Positions 1 through 7,629 are shown, counted from the stretch's first letter. The stretch is DNA of 15,361 nucleotides from Defluviicoccus vanus (GCF_014672695.1 NZ_CP053923.1:760106-775466), one strand, 5' to 3'. The notes: generated from the letters alone by a model not told the origin. Program-made: numbers and translations.

Positions 1-27
1 CCGAGCTGGGTTGCGTGCAGACGATGG

Positions 28-1395
28 CTAATGCGTGCGGACACGCGCCGGGCGCTTCTCCCGCAGGGTGACGAACTCCTCGGCCGCCGTCGGATGAATA
101 CCTATCGTAGCATCGAACTGGGCCTTGGTCGCACCACATTTCAGCGCGATCGCCAAACCTTGAGTGATTTCAGCTGCATCCATGCCGACCATATGGCAGC
201 CGAGCACCCGGTCGGTTGCCGCATCGACGATGACCTTGATCAGCGTCGCCTCGTCGCGGCCGGAGAGCGTATGCTTCATCGGCCGAAAGCGGGTGAGGTA
301 GACGTCGACGGGGGCGACTTCACTCGCCTCCTCCTCGCTCAATCCCACCGTGCCAACCGGCGGCTGGCTGAACACCGCACTCGCCACGTTGGCATAATCG
401 ACCGTCCGCGGCCGGTTGTTGAAGTGCGTTTCGGCGAACGCCTGACCTTCGGCGATGGCGACCGGGGTCAGGTTCTTGCGATCGGTGCAATCGCCGACGG
501 CGTAGATGCTGGCAACGCTGCTGCGGTTCCATTCGTCGACGATGACGGCGCGCTTATGATTGAGCGCCACCCCCACCTCCTTCAGCCCGATCGTCGTCGT
601 GTTGGGACTGCGGCCGGTGGCATACATAACCAGATCGGTCTCGATCGCATGGCCGTCACCCAGTCGGACAGTGTAACCGGTATTGGTAGCATCGATCGCC
701 GCGACCACGGTCTCGCGGCGGATGCGAATGCCCTTTTTCTCCATCTGCTCGGCGAGAAAACTGCGCACATCGGCGTCGAAACCACGCAGGATATCGCTGG
801 CGCGGATGATCTGGGTCACCTCAGCGCCGGCGGCCCGAAAGATGCCGGCAAATTCCACCGCGATGTAGCCACCACCGACGATGACCACCCGCGCTGGCAA
901 GGCGGGCAGGTCGAGCGCCCCGTCCGAGGTGATCACATGCTCGATGCCGGGGATCGCCGGAAGCTCCGGCCGGCCACCGGTGGCGATCAGAATCCGCTCC
1001 GCCGTATGCCGGGTGCCGTCCACCTCTACCGTGTGCGGATCGACGAGGCGGCCTTCGCCCTCGATCAGCCGGACGTTGTTGCGCTCGAGAATGCCGCGGT
1101 AGACGCCCTCCAGGCGGTCGAGTTCGACATTCTTGCGCCGGATCAGCTGTCCCCAGTCGAAGCTGGGCGTACCCACCTCCCAGCCGAAGCCGCGGGCGTC
1201 GCTGAACTCTTCGCTGTAATGCGCCCCATACACCAGGAGCTTCTTCGGCACGCAGCCGCGCATGACGCAGGTGCCGCCGACGCGGCTCTTTTCGATGATC
1301 GCCGCCCGGGCGCCGTAGCCGCCGGCGAGTCGCGTCGCGCGGACGCCGCCGGATCCGGCACCGATGGTCAGAAGATCGAAGTCGAATAGAGGCAT
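28..1395 (-). CDS. gor: Glutathione-disulfide reductase (NADPH)
   Basis: Reduces glutathione disulfide to glutathione with NADPH; a cytosolic homodimeric FAD enzyme. The 455-residue product has an N-terminal FAD-binding GAGSGG at residues 12-17 and the redox-active disulfide in GTCVMRGCVPKK (Cys43 and Cys48, with the CVxxGCVPKK spacing of the family). The second nucleotide fold is GGGYIAVEFAG at 174-184. Arg198 and Arg204 in IIRASDILRGFD match the positions that give NADPH preference in E. coli Gor. The C-terminal interface motif IGIHPTAAEE (His434, Glu439) supplies the acid-base pair of the partner subunit. Length is normal and no lesion is seen. The ATG at 1395 starts directly in the FAD fold; upstream Shine-Dalgarno matching is weak. 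It lies 62 bp downstream of gabD on the same strand, so co-transcription is likely. Other flavin disulfide reductases (mercuric, lipoamide, trypanothione) are less likely given the Arg pair. Confidence 0.95.
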   Translation of the reverse strand: MPLFDFDLLTIGAGSGGVRATRLAGGYGARAAIIEKSRVGGTCVMRGCVPKKLLVYGAHYSEEFSDARGFGWEVGTPSFDWGQLIRRKNVELDRLEGVYRGILERNNVRLIEGEGRLVDPHTVEVDGTRHTAERILIATGGRPELPAIPGIEHVITSDGALDLPALPARVVIVGGGYIAVEFAGIFRAAGAEVTQIIRASDILRGFDADVRSFLAEQMEKKGIRIRRETVVAAIDATNTGYTVRLGDGHAIETDLVMYATGRSPNTTTIGLKEVGVALNHKRAVIVDEWNRSSVASIYAVGDCTDRKNLTPVAIAEGQAFAETHFNNRPRTVDYANVASAVFSQPPVGTVGLSEEEASEVAPVDVYLTRFRPMKHTLSGRDEATLIKVIVDAATDRVLGCHMVGMDAAEITQGLAIALKCGATKAQFDATIGIHPTAAEEFVTLREKRPARVRTH

Positions 1396-1457
1396 GCGGG
1401 ACGTCCAGTCAGGCGGTTATTGGGAGCTAAGCGGACACGGCACGGGGGTCACGGCGT

Positions 1458-2906
1458 TCACAGCCCGCCCATGCAGAGATACTTGATCTCCAGGAATTCC
1501 TCGATGCCGTATTTCGACCCCTCGCGGCCGATCCCCGACTGCTTCATGCCGCCGAAGGGCGCCACCTCGGTGGAGATGATACCTTCGTTGATGCCAACGA
1601 TCCCGTATTCGAGCGCATCCGCCACCCGCCAGACGCGGCCGATGTCACGACTGTAGAAGTAGGCGGCGAGCCCGTAGGGGGTGTCATTGGCCAGCGCGAC
1701 CGCTTCCGCCTCGGCGCTGAAGCGGATCAGTGGTGCCACCGGGCCGAAGATCTCCTCCTGCACGCAGGCCATGGCCGGGGTGACGTCGGCAAGAATGGTG
1801 GGCTCGAAAAAGGTGCCGCCCAGCGGATGCCGCTTGCCGCCGAGCACGACACGCGCGCCCTTGGCGGTGGCATCGGCGATGAGCTGTTCGACCTTCGCCG
1901 CCGCCGCCTCGTTGATCAGCGGCCCCTGCTGCACCCCGGCTTCGGTGCCGGCACCGACTTTCAGCGCCGAAACCGCCTGCGCCAGCCGGGCGACGAAGCC
2001 GTCATAGACGCGGTCGTGCACCAGCAGGCGATTGGCGCAGACGCAGGTCTGGCCGGTGTTGCGGTACTTGGAGGCCATGGCCCCCTCCACCGCCGCATCC
2101 AGATCGGCGTCGTCGAAGACGATGAATGGCGCATTGCCGCCCAGTTCGAGCGACACCTTCTTCACCGTGTCGGCGCATTGGCGCATCAACAGCTTGCCCA
2201 CCTCGGTGGAGCCGGTGAAGGAGAGCTTGCGGACGATGGGATTGACGGTGAGTTCGCAGCCGATGGCGACGGCGTCGCCGGTCACCACGTTGATCACGCC
2301 CGCCGGTAAGCCCGCCCGTTCGGCCAGCACCGCCAGCGCCAGAGCCGAAAGCGGCGTATCTTCCGCCGGCTTGATCACCACGGTGCAGCCGGCAGCCAGC
2401 GCCGGGGCACACTTGCGGGTGATCATCGCCAGCGGGAAATTCCAGGGGGTGATGGCGGCCACCACACCCACCGGCTCCCGGGTGACGACGAGACGGCGCC
2501 CCGGCAGGTGGGCCGGGATGGTGTCGCCATAGACCCGCTTCGCCTCTTCGGCGAACCACTCGATGAACGATGCGCCGTAGACAACCTCGCCCCGCGCCTC
2601 GGCCAGCGGCTTGCCCTGCTCCGCCGTCATCAGCGCCGCCAGATCGTCCTGGTTGGCAAGCAGCAATTCGTACCAGCGGCGCAGGATCGCCGCCCGCTCC
2701 TTCGCGGTTCGTGCCCGCCATTCGGGGCCGGCGGCGGCCGCAGCATCGATCGCCCGCCGCGTCTCCGCGGCGCCCATCATCGGCACCCGGCCGACCTCGT
2801 GTCCGTCCGCAGGGTCAACCACGGCGAAGCTCTCGCCGGAGTCGGCCTTGATCCACTGTCCACCGACGTAGCCGTGGTCACGCAGCAGTTCGCCATCCTG
2901 AAGCAT
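1458..2906 (-). CDS. gabD: NAD(P)-dependent succinate-semialdehyde dehydrogenase
   Basis: Oxidises succinate semialdehyde to succinate, the last step of the GABA shunt; a soluble enzyme of the aldehyde dehydrogenase superfamily. The product is 482 residues, the same as E. coli GabD. Landmarks are TPWNFP at 153-158, the cofactor-site VIKPAEDTP around 177-185, FTGSTEVG at 230-237, general base Glu254 in VSLELGG, and nucleophile Cys288 in NTGQTCVCANR. Cys290 forms a C-x-C with the nucleophile, the arrangement of the redox-switch pair known from human SSADH. The C-terminal GREGSKYGIEEF is typical of the GabD subfamily. The start ATG is preceded by a purine-rich GGAG/GAGAGGG stretch. It is the first gene of a probable gabD-gor unit. 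Glutarate-semialdehyde dehydrogenase (DavD/GabD paralogue) is the main alternative; no transaminase gene is present to decide. Confidence 0.93.
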   Translation of the reverse strand: MLQDGELLRDHGYVGGQWIKADSGESFAVVDPADGHEVGRVPMMGAAETRRAIDAAAAAGPEWRARTAKERAAILRRWYELLLANQDDLAALMTAEQGKPLAEARGEVVYGASFIEWFAEEAKRVYGDTIPAHLPGRRLVVTREPVGVVAAITPWNFPLAMITRKCAPALAAGCTVVIKPAEDTPLSALALAVLAERAGLPAGVINVVTGDAVAIGCELTVNPIVRKLSFTGSTEVGKLLMRQCADTVKKVSLELGGNAPFIVFDDADLDAAVEGAMASKYRNTGQTCVCANRLLVHDRVYDGFVARLAQAVSALKVGAGTEAGVQQGPLINEAAAAKVEQLIADATAKGARVVLGGKRHPLGGTFFEPTILADVTPAMACVQEEIFGPVAPLIRFSAEAEAVALANDTPYGLAAYFYSRDIGRVWRVADALEYGIVGINEGIISTEVAPFGGMKQSGIGREGSKYGIEEFLEIKYLCMGGL

Positions 2907-3023
2907 CGCCCTCTCCGCTCCCGTGGTCGCCTGGAAACGCGAGTCTCAGCAGACGAACGCCGCCAGCGGCAAAGCGCTACAGTGTGGGAATCGCGTCAAT
3001 CTAAATCTGTGCGGCTATTGGCA

Positions 3024-3039
3024 GGAATCATTTGATTCC
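3024..3039. promoter_or_regulatory. Operator-like inverted repeat between divergent genes
   Basis: GGAATCA-TT-TGATTCC is a perfect 7-bp inverted repeat with a 2-bp centre. It lies 118 bp upstream of the gabD start and upstream of all plausible starts of the AT-rich gene to its right. The size and symmetry suit a dimeric transcription factor, and there is no T-tract that would make it a terminator. Function is inferred from geometry only; no regulator gene is adjacent. Confidence 0.35.
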
Positions 3040-3164
3040 AGAAGCCAACGCCATGGCACAGACAATGCACGTGTACTGTAAGCTTCAGACAATAATTGGT
3101 AGCCTGCCGGAGCGAGGCGGAATGCGGGGACTGCAATCTGGAATTAGACTTATATCATCGCCAG

Positions 3165-4154
3165 ATGGGAATTTGTCGCGTTCCCTCTCCGATCCAACTT
3201 CTATACTGCTACGACGCGCACAGCAGAATAGAGGGTAGTATAAGCTTGAACACCTTATTTTGGGAGCGAGTCCAACCGACACCGCACCGCCGCGAGGAAC
3301 AGGTTATTGACGCGGTTATGCGTCTATGCGAGTCTCTAACTGGTGGAAGGGCAGAGAATATCTGGACACCTGACAGAGTTGAACGGCATCTACCTGCAGT
3401 GGATCGTCATTTTACTGTCGCTGATACGCAATATGCGGTGGAGCATACAGCAATACAAGCATTCGATAATGAATATAATGCTGACGCTAATTGGCGGAAT
3501 ATTCTTGAGGAGCCTATTGAGAAACTCGAAGATTACTTATCTAAAGTTCTCCCGAGTGATTCGGATTGGGAGCTTTGGGTGCCCGCCCGCGTAAATTTCT
3601 TCAATAGCAAAAATGTCTCCCATTTTTTAAATCAAATCAAAGATTGGGTGGTCATGGTTGCCCCATCGTTGGGGAATGCATTTCCAGACAATGTAATAAT
3701 GGGTCGATCTAACATTGGACGGCGATCGGTTCCAATAAGGCTAGGCCGCTATCCCCTGCATTTTTGTAGCAACAGGTCACTCAAAACTTTTCATATTGAG
3801 AGAATGTTGTTCGTTAACGAAAGTAGGGAGCGTGTTACCGTTATTTACAGAGCCTTTGAAAGGAAGGCGCCAAAGCTCGCAGAATGCAGATTACGTGGAG
3901 CATTTGCAATTCTTGTGCTTGAGTGGAGTTCGTCATTGGCAACTCCAGCTATTCCTATTCTTTATGCCGCAAACATACTCCATAACCGTTTCCAAGACAG
4001 TGTAGATCGTGTCGTTGTGGTATCAACCGATGAAGAAATATGGAATTTACAGTATTATAACTGCACAGACGCAATAAATAATGATATACACAAATACAAT
4101 TGGTGGTTATATGATCCTATAAAACAGCATATATGGCAGCGAACATGGATTTAA
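3165..4154 (+). CDS. Uncharacterised protein on AT-rich islet, possible nuclease-like fold
   Basis: Function not recognised with certainty. The open frame begins at TTG 3096 (352 residues). The first ATG is 3165 (329 residues), and TTG 3246 has the best upstream purine run (GAGGG), so the start is uncertain. Numbering from TTG 3096, it has AVDRHF at 101-106 and AVEHTAIQAF at 114-123, a D...E-x-T arrangement. Further on are KAPKL at 257-261, ILVLEW at 272-277 and VVVVST at 306-311. I recall a scattered family of uncharacterised proteins with a VD...EHT core followed by a KxPKL and a hydrophobic LVLE strand, loosely like PD-(D/E)XK nucleases; this is unverified memory. No signal peptide or membrane segment is evident. 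By eye the gene is about 40-45% GC with AT-rich codons, unlike all chromosomal neighbours, which suggests horizontal acquisition. It stands alone and is divergent from gabD; its 3' side ends in the IS block. Confidence 0.6.
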   Translation: MGICRVPSPIQLLYCYDAHSRIEGSISLNTLFWERVQPTPHRREEQVIDAVMRLCESLTGGRAENIWTPDRVERHLPAVDRHFTVADTQYAVEHTAIQAFDNEYNADANWRNILEEPIEKLEDYLSKVLPSDSDWELWVPARVNFFNSKNVSHFLNQIKDWVVMVAPSLGNAFPDNVIMGRSNIGRRSVPIRLGRYPLHFCSNRSLKTFHIERMLFVNESRERVTVIYRAFERKAPKLAECRLRGAFAILVLEWSSSLATPAIPILYAANILHNRFQDSVDRVVVVSTDEEIWNLQYYNCTDAINNDIHKYNWWLYDPIKQHIWQRTWI

Positions 4155-4265
4155 TAGTTTTTGTTCGATAAAGATGAGCTTACGTAGCCCGAATGGCTGC
4201 AGCATTATGTTGATAATTTTTTTCATTCTGTCGGGATATTTCATCCGACCGATACGGTATTTGCC
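4155..4265 (+). other. AT-rich tail, possible decayed coding sequence cut by IS insertion
   Basis: This stretch keeps the low GC of the preceding gene. Read in the same frame beyond the double stop (TAA TAG) at 4152-4157, it gives a plausible protein-like segment, including PEWLQHYVDNFF and GIFHPTDTVFAL. It has one more TAG and then runs into the CTAG border of the IS5-family element at 4266. It could be the start or end of a gene that lost its remainder when the elements arrived, or it could be chance. A short inverted repeat (GTCGG 4230-4234 / CCGAC 4245-4249) has no T-run and is not a convincing terminator. Confidence 0.3.
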
Positions 4266-4269
4266 CTAG
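4266..4269. repeat. CTAG border, left end of IS5-family element
   Basis: CTAG directly precedes the terminal inverted repeat GGCCTGTTGAGATTCA (4270-4285). An identical CTAG follows the other end at 7690-7693. It is interpreted as a 4-bp target duplication, or as a TA duplication inside a palindromic CTAG target. Because CTAG is its own reverse complement, the exact border cannot be fixed. Confidence 0.7.
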
Positions 4270-4282
4270 GGCCTGTTGAGAT

Positions 4283-4319
4283 TCACCGTGAGTTTATGAC
4301 GGCGGCGACGAGATAGATA
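4283..4319 (-). pseudogene. C-terminal tail of the split IS5-family transposase
   Basis: The minus strand encodes TIYLVAAVINSR followed by TGA at 4285-4283. This is the stereotyped C-terminus of IS427-type transposases (family members end in ...IYLAAAVINSR). It is separated from the rest of the gene at 6913-7635 by the IS66 element. Joined without the insert, the frame reads SFSANIYLVAAVINSR. The tail stop codon overlaps the terminal inverted repeat of the element, as is common in compact ISs. Confidence 0.88.
4312..4319. repeat. IS66 target-site duplication, left copy (GATAGATA)
   Basis: GATAGATA here matches 6913-6920 exactly. The two copies flank the IS66-family element, and 8 bp is the standard duplication length for that family. 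Confidence 0.95.
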
Positions 4320-4395
4320 GTAAGCAAAGCTCCGGCCGCACCTGCTTTTCGCTTGCCAGAGTGCTCGGTCTTGACCTCGGCCGCAGCGGAATGGG

Positions 4396-6008
4396 TCACG
4401 CGGCGGCGCGGTGGAGGGCGTCCTGCTCGGCCTTCCATGCCCAGGGGGTGAGCTCGGCGAGGCGGCGGTTCGGCCAGCCGGAGACGAGGCGGGCGAGCAC
4501 GTCGGCGAGCCAGGCTTCCGGGTTGACCGCGTGCCACTTGCAGGTCTCGATCAATGACGCCAGCACCGCCCAGTTTTCCGCTCCCAGGTCATGGCCGGCG
4601 AAGAGTGCGTTCTTGCGATTGAGAGCAATCGGCCTCATTGAGCGCTCGATGACGTTCGAGTCGATCTCGATCCGGCCGTCGTCGAGGAAGAGGGTCAGCC
4701 CCTCCCACTGGTTCAGCGGGTAGCCGATCGCCTCGCCCAGCGGCGACTTCTTCGACAGCTGCGCCCGGCATTGCTCGAGCCATGGCCGCATCGCGTCCAG
4801 CAGCGGCTTCGTCCGCGCCTGCCGGACGGCTCGCCGTTCGCAGGCGGGCCTGCCGCGAATCTCCGCCTCGATCTCGTACAGCGCGGCGATCCGCCGCAGC
4901 GCCTCATGGGCGATCGGCGCCGGCCGCTTCTGTGCGACCTCGTAGAATCGCCGGCGGCAGTGTGCCCAGCAGTGGGCGAGGAGGACGCCGCCGTCGGCGG
5001 ACCCGGCAGCCGCTTCGTCGCCCGCAGCCCCGGCCACCGCCTTGTAGGCGGCATAGGCGTCGGTCTGCAGGATGCCGCGGAAGTCCTTCAGCGCAGCGTG
5101 GCCGCGTGCGCGTGGCCGCGGCCGGGTGCGTAGGTGAACACCACCGCCGGCGGATCGGCGCCGCCCCACGGCCGGTCGTCGCGGGCGATCGCCCAGAACC
5201 AGCCGGTCTTCGTCCGGCCGCGGCCGGGATCGAGCACCGGTGCCGGCGTCTCGTCGACGAACAGCTTCGCCGAGCCGAGCAGATCGTCGCGCAGCAGCCG
5301 CCACAGCGGCTTCAACTCGGCCGCCGCGGTGCCGACCCAGGAGGCCAGCGTCGAGCGGTCGAGGGCGATACCCTGCCGGGCGAGCATCTGTGCCTGGCGG
5401 TAGAGCGGCGCATGGTCGGCATATTTCGCCACCAGCACGTGCGCCACCAGCCGTTCGGTGGGCAGGCCGCCCTCGATCAGCCGCGGCGGCGCCGGCGCCT
5501 GCACCACAGCACTCCCGCAGGCGCGGCAGCCGTACTTCGGCCGGCGGGTGACGATCACCTGCCAGCGCATCGGGATCACGTCGAGGCGTTCGGAGCGGTC
5601 CTCGCCGATGATGTGCATCGCACCGGAGCAGCACGGGCAGATGGTCGTCGGCGGCTCGATCACCACCTCGATCCGCGGCAGATGTCCGGGCAGGGTGCCG
5701 CGGTTCTGCCGCCGCTCGCGGGCGCGGGCCTCGCGTCGCGGCGGATCGGCCTTCTCCGCCTCGGCGTCGGCTTCCGCCACCGCCTGCTCGAGGTCTTCAA
5801 GCGCCAGGTTCAGCTGGTCGGGGTCGAGCGCCTCCGACCGCCTTCCGAACTGCATCCGCTGCAGCTGGCGGATGAAGTGCTGCAGCCGCTCGTTCCGGTC
5901 CTCCAGCCCGCGGCGCAGGGCCCGCTCGGCGGCGAGCTCGGCCCGCATCGCCAGCAGCGCGGCGCGCAGCGCGGAAGGATCGTCGGGGATCGCGTCGAGG
6001 TCGGTCAT
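4396..6008 (-). pseudogene. tnpC: IS66-family transposase TnpC, frameshifted
   Basis: This is the large DDE transposase of IS66 elements. The first part starts at ATG 6008 (GTG 6077 is possible) and stops at TGA 5090. It carries a coiled N-terminus, a zinc-binding pair of CxxC motifs (Cys124/127 and Cys161/164) and the first catalytic Asp252 in LFVDET. The rest lies in another minus frame, from roughly 5110 to the TGA at 4396: TDAYAAYK with the second Asp, an HCWAHCRRRF segment, and SNVIERSMRP with the catalytic Glu. Protein similarity switches frames near 5095-5125, where YAPGRGHAHAA should continue as ALKDFRGI; a single-base loss (or two-base gain) explains it. IS66 transposases are not known to use programmed frameshifting here, so this is either an inactivating lesion or a consensus error. 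All catalytic parts are otherwise present. Confidence 0.85.
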
Positions 6009-6080
6009 GAGCGGCGATTCTAAGCACGATGCCAGACGCTTACCAGAGTTCTTGTGGCTTCCCCGGCAGGCCGGCACAGC

Positions 6081-6434
6081 CTATTGTGCCTTCTTCGGTC
6101 GACCGAGACGCGGCGCGTGCATCCGCGACCAGTCGAGGCCATCCAACAGCGCCGCCAGCTGCGCCGCCGACAGCCGCATCACGCCCCCGGTCACCGGCGG
6201 CCAGCGAAAGACGCCTGCCTCCAGCCGTTTCCACACCATCACCAAGCCGCTGCCGTCCCAGACGAGCAGTTTCAGCCTGTCCGATCGTTTGCAACGGAAG
6301 ACGTAAATTGTCCCGGAGAAGGGGTCGTGCCCCAGCGCCGTCTGCACGATCGAAGCGAGTCGGTCGGCGCCGCAGCGGAAGTCGACCGGCCGCGTCGCCA
6401 CCAGCACCCGGACGCCTGAAGGCGGGACGATCAT
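6081..6434 (-). CDS. tnpB: IS66-family accessory protein TnpB (Orf2)
   Basis: This 117-residue protein is the IS66 Orf2/TnpB type, needed with TnpA and TnpC for transposition; its biochemical role is unclear. It begins MIVPPSGVRVLVATRPVDFR, a near-invariant opening in the family, and contains the core FSGTIYVFRCKRSDRLKLL and a WDGSGLV segment. Length is normal and the frame intact. Its ATG overlaps the tnpA stop as ATGA (6434-6431), indicating translational coupling. tnpC begins 3 to 72 nt downstream, depending on which start is used. Confidence 0.92.
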   Translation of the reverse strand: MIVPPSGVRVLVATRPVDFRCGADRLASIVQTALGHDPFSGTIYVFRCKRSDRLKLLVWDGSGLVMVWKRLEAGVFRWPPVTGGVMRLSAAQLAALLDGLDWSRMHAPRLGRPKKAQ

Positions 6435-6835
6435 CCGAGCGCCTTCAGCGTCCGGAGCACGTCCGCCAGGAGCACCGGATCGGCGCCCGGCGACACCCGC
6501 ACCCGAGCACCGGCAAGCTCGATCTCGATCGCCGGACTGCCGGCTGGACAACGCCCCTCGCTCACCACTACCGGCACGAAGTCGAGCGGTACCGCGTCCG
6601 CCGTCGCCGCGTCCGCCGCTTGGCGCAACTCCTTCCGCCAGGCATACAGCTGGTTGCGGTGCAGCCCGTGCCGGCGGGCGACCGCGCTCGCCACGGCGTC
6701 GGGGGCGAAACTTTCGGCGACGATCCGCGCCTTCTCCTCCCAGCTCCACCGCCGCCGCCGCTCACCCCACGGCAGTACCTCGCCCTGACGGGCGCTTTGC
6801 CAATTAATTGGCACCTTACTTGGCAAACGATCCAC
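6431..6835 (-). CDS. tnpA: IS66-family helix-turn-helix protein TnpA (Orf1)
   Basis: A small DNA-binding protein of IS66 elements. The helix-turn-helix lies about residues 30-70 (WSWEEKARIVAESF, then AVARRHGLHRNQLYAWRKEL), like the N-terminal domains of IS3/Tn3-associated HTH proteins. The C-terminal part (VRVSPGADPVLLADVLRTLKALG) matches the usual IS66 Orf1 end, where a small domain closes with a leucine-rich helix. The frame opens at GTG 6835 (134 residues). A second GTG at 6814 is equally possible, and both lie in a region of overlapping inverted repeats. The HTH begins well after either start, so the first 25 or so residues may not belong to the native protein. Its stop codon overlaps the tnpB start. 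Confidence 0.88.
   Translation of the reverse strand: MDRLPSKVPINWQSARQGEVLPWGERRRRWSWEEKARIVAESFAPDAVASAVARRHGLHRNQLYAWRKELRQAADAATADAVPLDFVPVVVSEGRCPAGSPAIEIELAGARVRVSPGADPVLLADVLRTLKALG
6797..6827 (-). promoter_or_regulatory. Overlapping inverted repeats at the tnpA start of IS66
   Basis: A perfect 14-bp palindrome, GCCAATTAATTGGC (6799-6812), shares its right half-site with a second symmetry: TTTGCCAA (6797-6804) pairs with TTGGCAAA (6820-6827). In tnpA RNA these give two mutually exclusive hairpins at the proposed start codons. The DNA could instead be an operator for TnpA itself. Composition here is more AT-rich than the rest of the element. The role is inferred. Confidence 0.35.
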
Positions 6836-6912
6836 GCGGCGCCTCCGTCCTGGGAGCCGCCATCATCCGCGAGCAATCACCGGCCGCAACGTGGGGTCAG
6901 AGCTCCGCTTAC

Positions 6913-6920
6913 GATAGATA
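6913..6920. repeat. IS66 target-site duplication, right copy (GATAGATA)
   Basis: Exact copy of 4312-4319. On the minus strand it reads TATCTATC and encodes part of the Asn-Ile-Tyr codons of the interrupted transposase. Confidence 0.95.
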
Positions 6921-7296
6921 TTGGCGCTGAAGCTTTGGTCTGTTTTGTCGGCACGCATGGCGATGCGCTTGAACTCTTTGAGCTTACAGAAGAAGTTTTC
7001 GATGAGATGGCGCCATTTGTACATCTCGGCATCGAATGGGAGAGGCTTGGTCCGGCGCGGATGCTGGGAGATGACGATCTTGGCGCCGCGCTCGTTGAGC
7101 TCAGCGACGATGTCGTTGCTGTCGAAGGCTTTGTCGGCGATGAAAGCGTCGAATTGGAGGCCGTCGATGAGCGGGGCAACGCCGGCGGTATCGAAGCGGT
7201 GGCCCGGCAGGAGTGCGAAGCGTACGAGATTGCCCAGGGCATCGGTCAGGGCCAGGATCTTGGTCGTCATGCCGCCCTTGGAGCGCCCTATGGCCT

Positions 7297-7305
7297 GGCT
7301 CTGAG
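7297..7305 (-). other. Probable programmed -1 frameshift site of the IS5-family transposase
   Basis: On the minus strand the codons GCA AAA GGG GGA contain an A4G5 run. Sliding back one base here joins the first frame (ending AKGG) to the second (TQSQAIG...), giving the expected continuous family protein. Without the shift, translation stops nine codons later. The run and its position in the gene fit the IS427-type pattern. Confidence 0.75.
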
Positions 7306-7629
7306 TCCCCCTTTTGCGCCCTGGCCATGGCGGTGGACCTTGACGATGGTGGCGTCGACCATGGCGTACTCCATATCGGGATCATCCGAGCAAGCCTCGA
7401 AAAGCCGAATGAAAACATCGGCTTTGACCCAGTCTCGGTAGCGCTTGAAGACGGTGTTCCAGTTGCCGAAAAAGGCCGGCAAATCACGCCAGGGACTGCC
7501 CGTGCGAACCACCCACAGAACCGCCCCGACAAAGAGCCGATTGTCTCTGCCGCTGCGACCCGCGTCCGTTGGCTTGCCCAGGCAGTGCGGTTCCATTCTC
7601 GCCCATTGGGCGTCTGTCAGTACAAAACG

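Larger units (their letters stand above)
4320..6912 (-). mobile_element. IS66-family insertion sequence (2593 bp), complete ends
   Basis: Both ends start with the family-typical GTAAGC: GTAAGCAAAGCTC at the left (from 4320) and, on the other strand, GTAAGCGGAGCTC at the right (from 6912). These are imperfect inverted repeats. An 8-bp duplication flanks the element. Inside, on the minus strand in order, are tnpA, tnpB and tnpC, the canonical three-gene set. The size fits the usual 2.5-2.7 kb. The element sits inside the 3' end of an IS5-family transposase. Its tnpC is frameshifted, so it may no longer transpose on its own. Confidence 0.95.

Noticed and set aside
31..1389. A 452-codon open frame on the plus strand opposite gor
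   Set aside because: It mirrors the codon structure of a GC-rich gene; its translation shows no recognisable domain, while the minus strand has every glutathione reductase motif.
3032..3238. A 68-codon open frame upstream of the orphan gene
   Set aside because: It overlaps the possible starts of the orphan gene, has no ribosome site or motif, and its length is expected by chance.
4230..4249. GTCGG/CCGAC inverted repeat as a terminator
   Set aside because: Five-base stem, ten-base loop and no following T-run.
4782..6023. A long plus-strand open frame opposite IS66 tnpC
   Set aside because: Translation is low-complexity Arg/Pro/Ala-rich, typical of antisense to a GC-rich gene; the minus strand is clearly TnpC.
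6029..7441. A 470-codon plus-strand open frame
   Set aside because: It runs across tnpB, tnpA, the IS66 end and part of the IS5-family transposase on the opposite strand, so it cannot be an ancestral gene.
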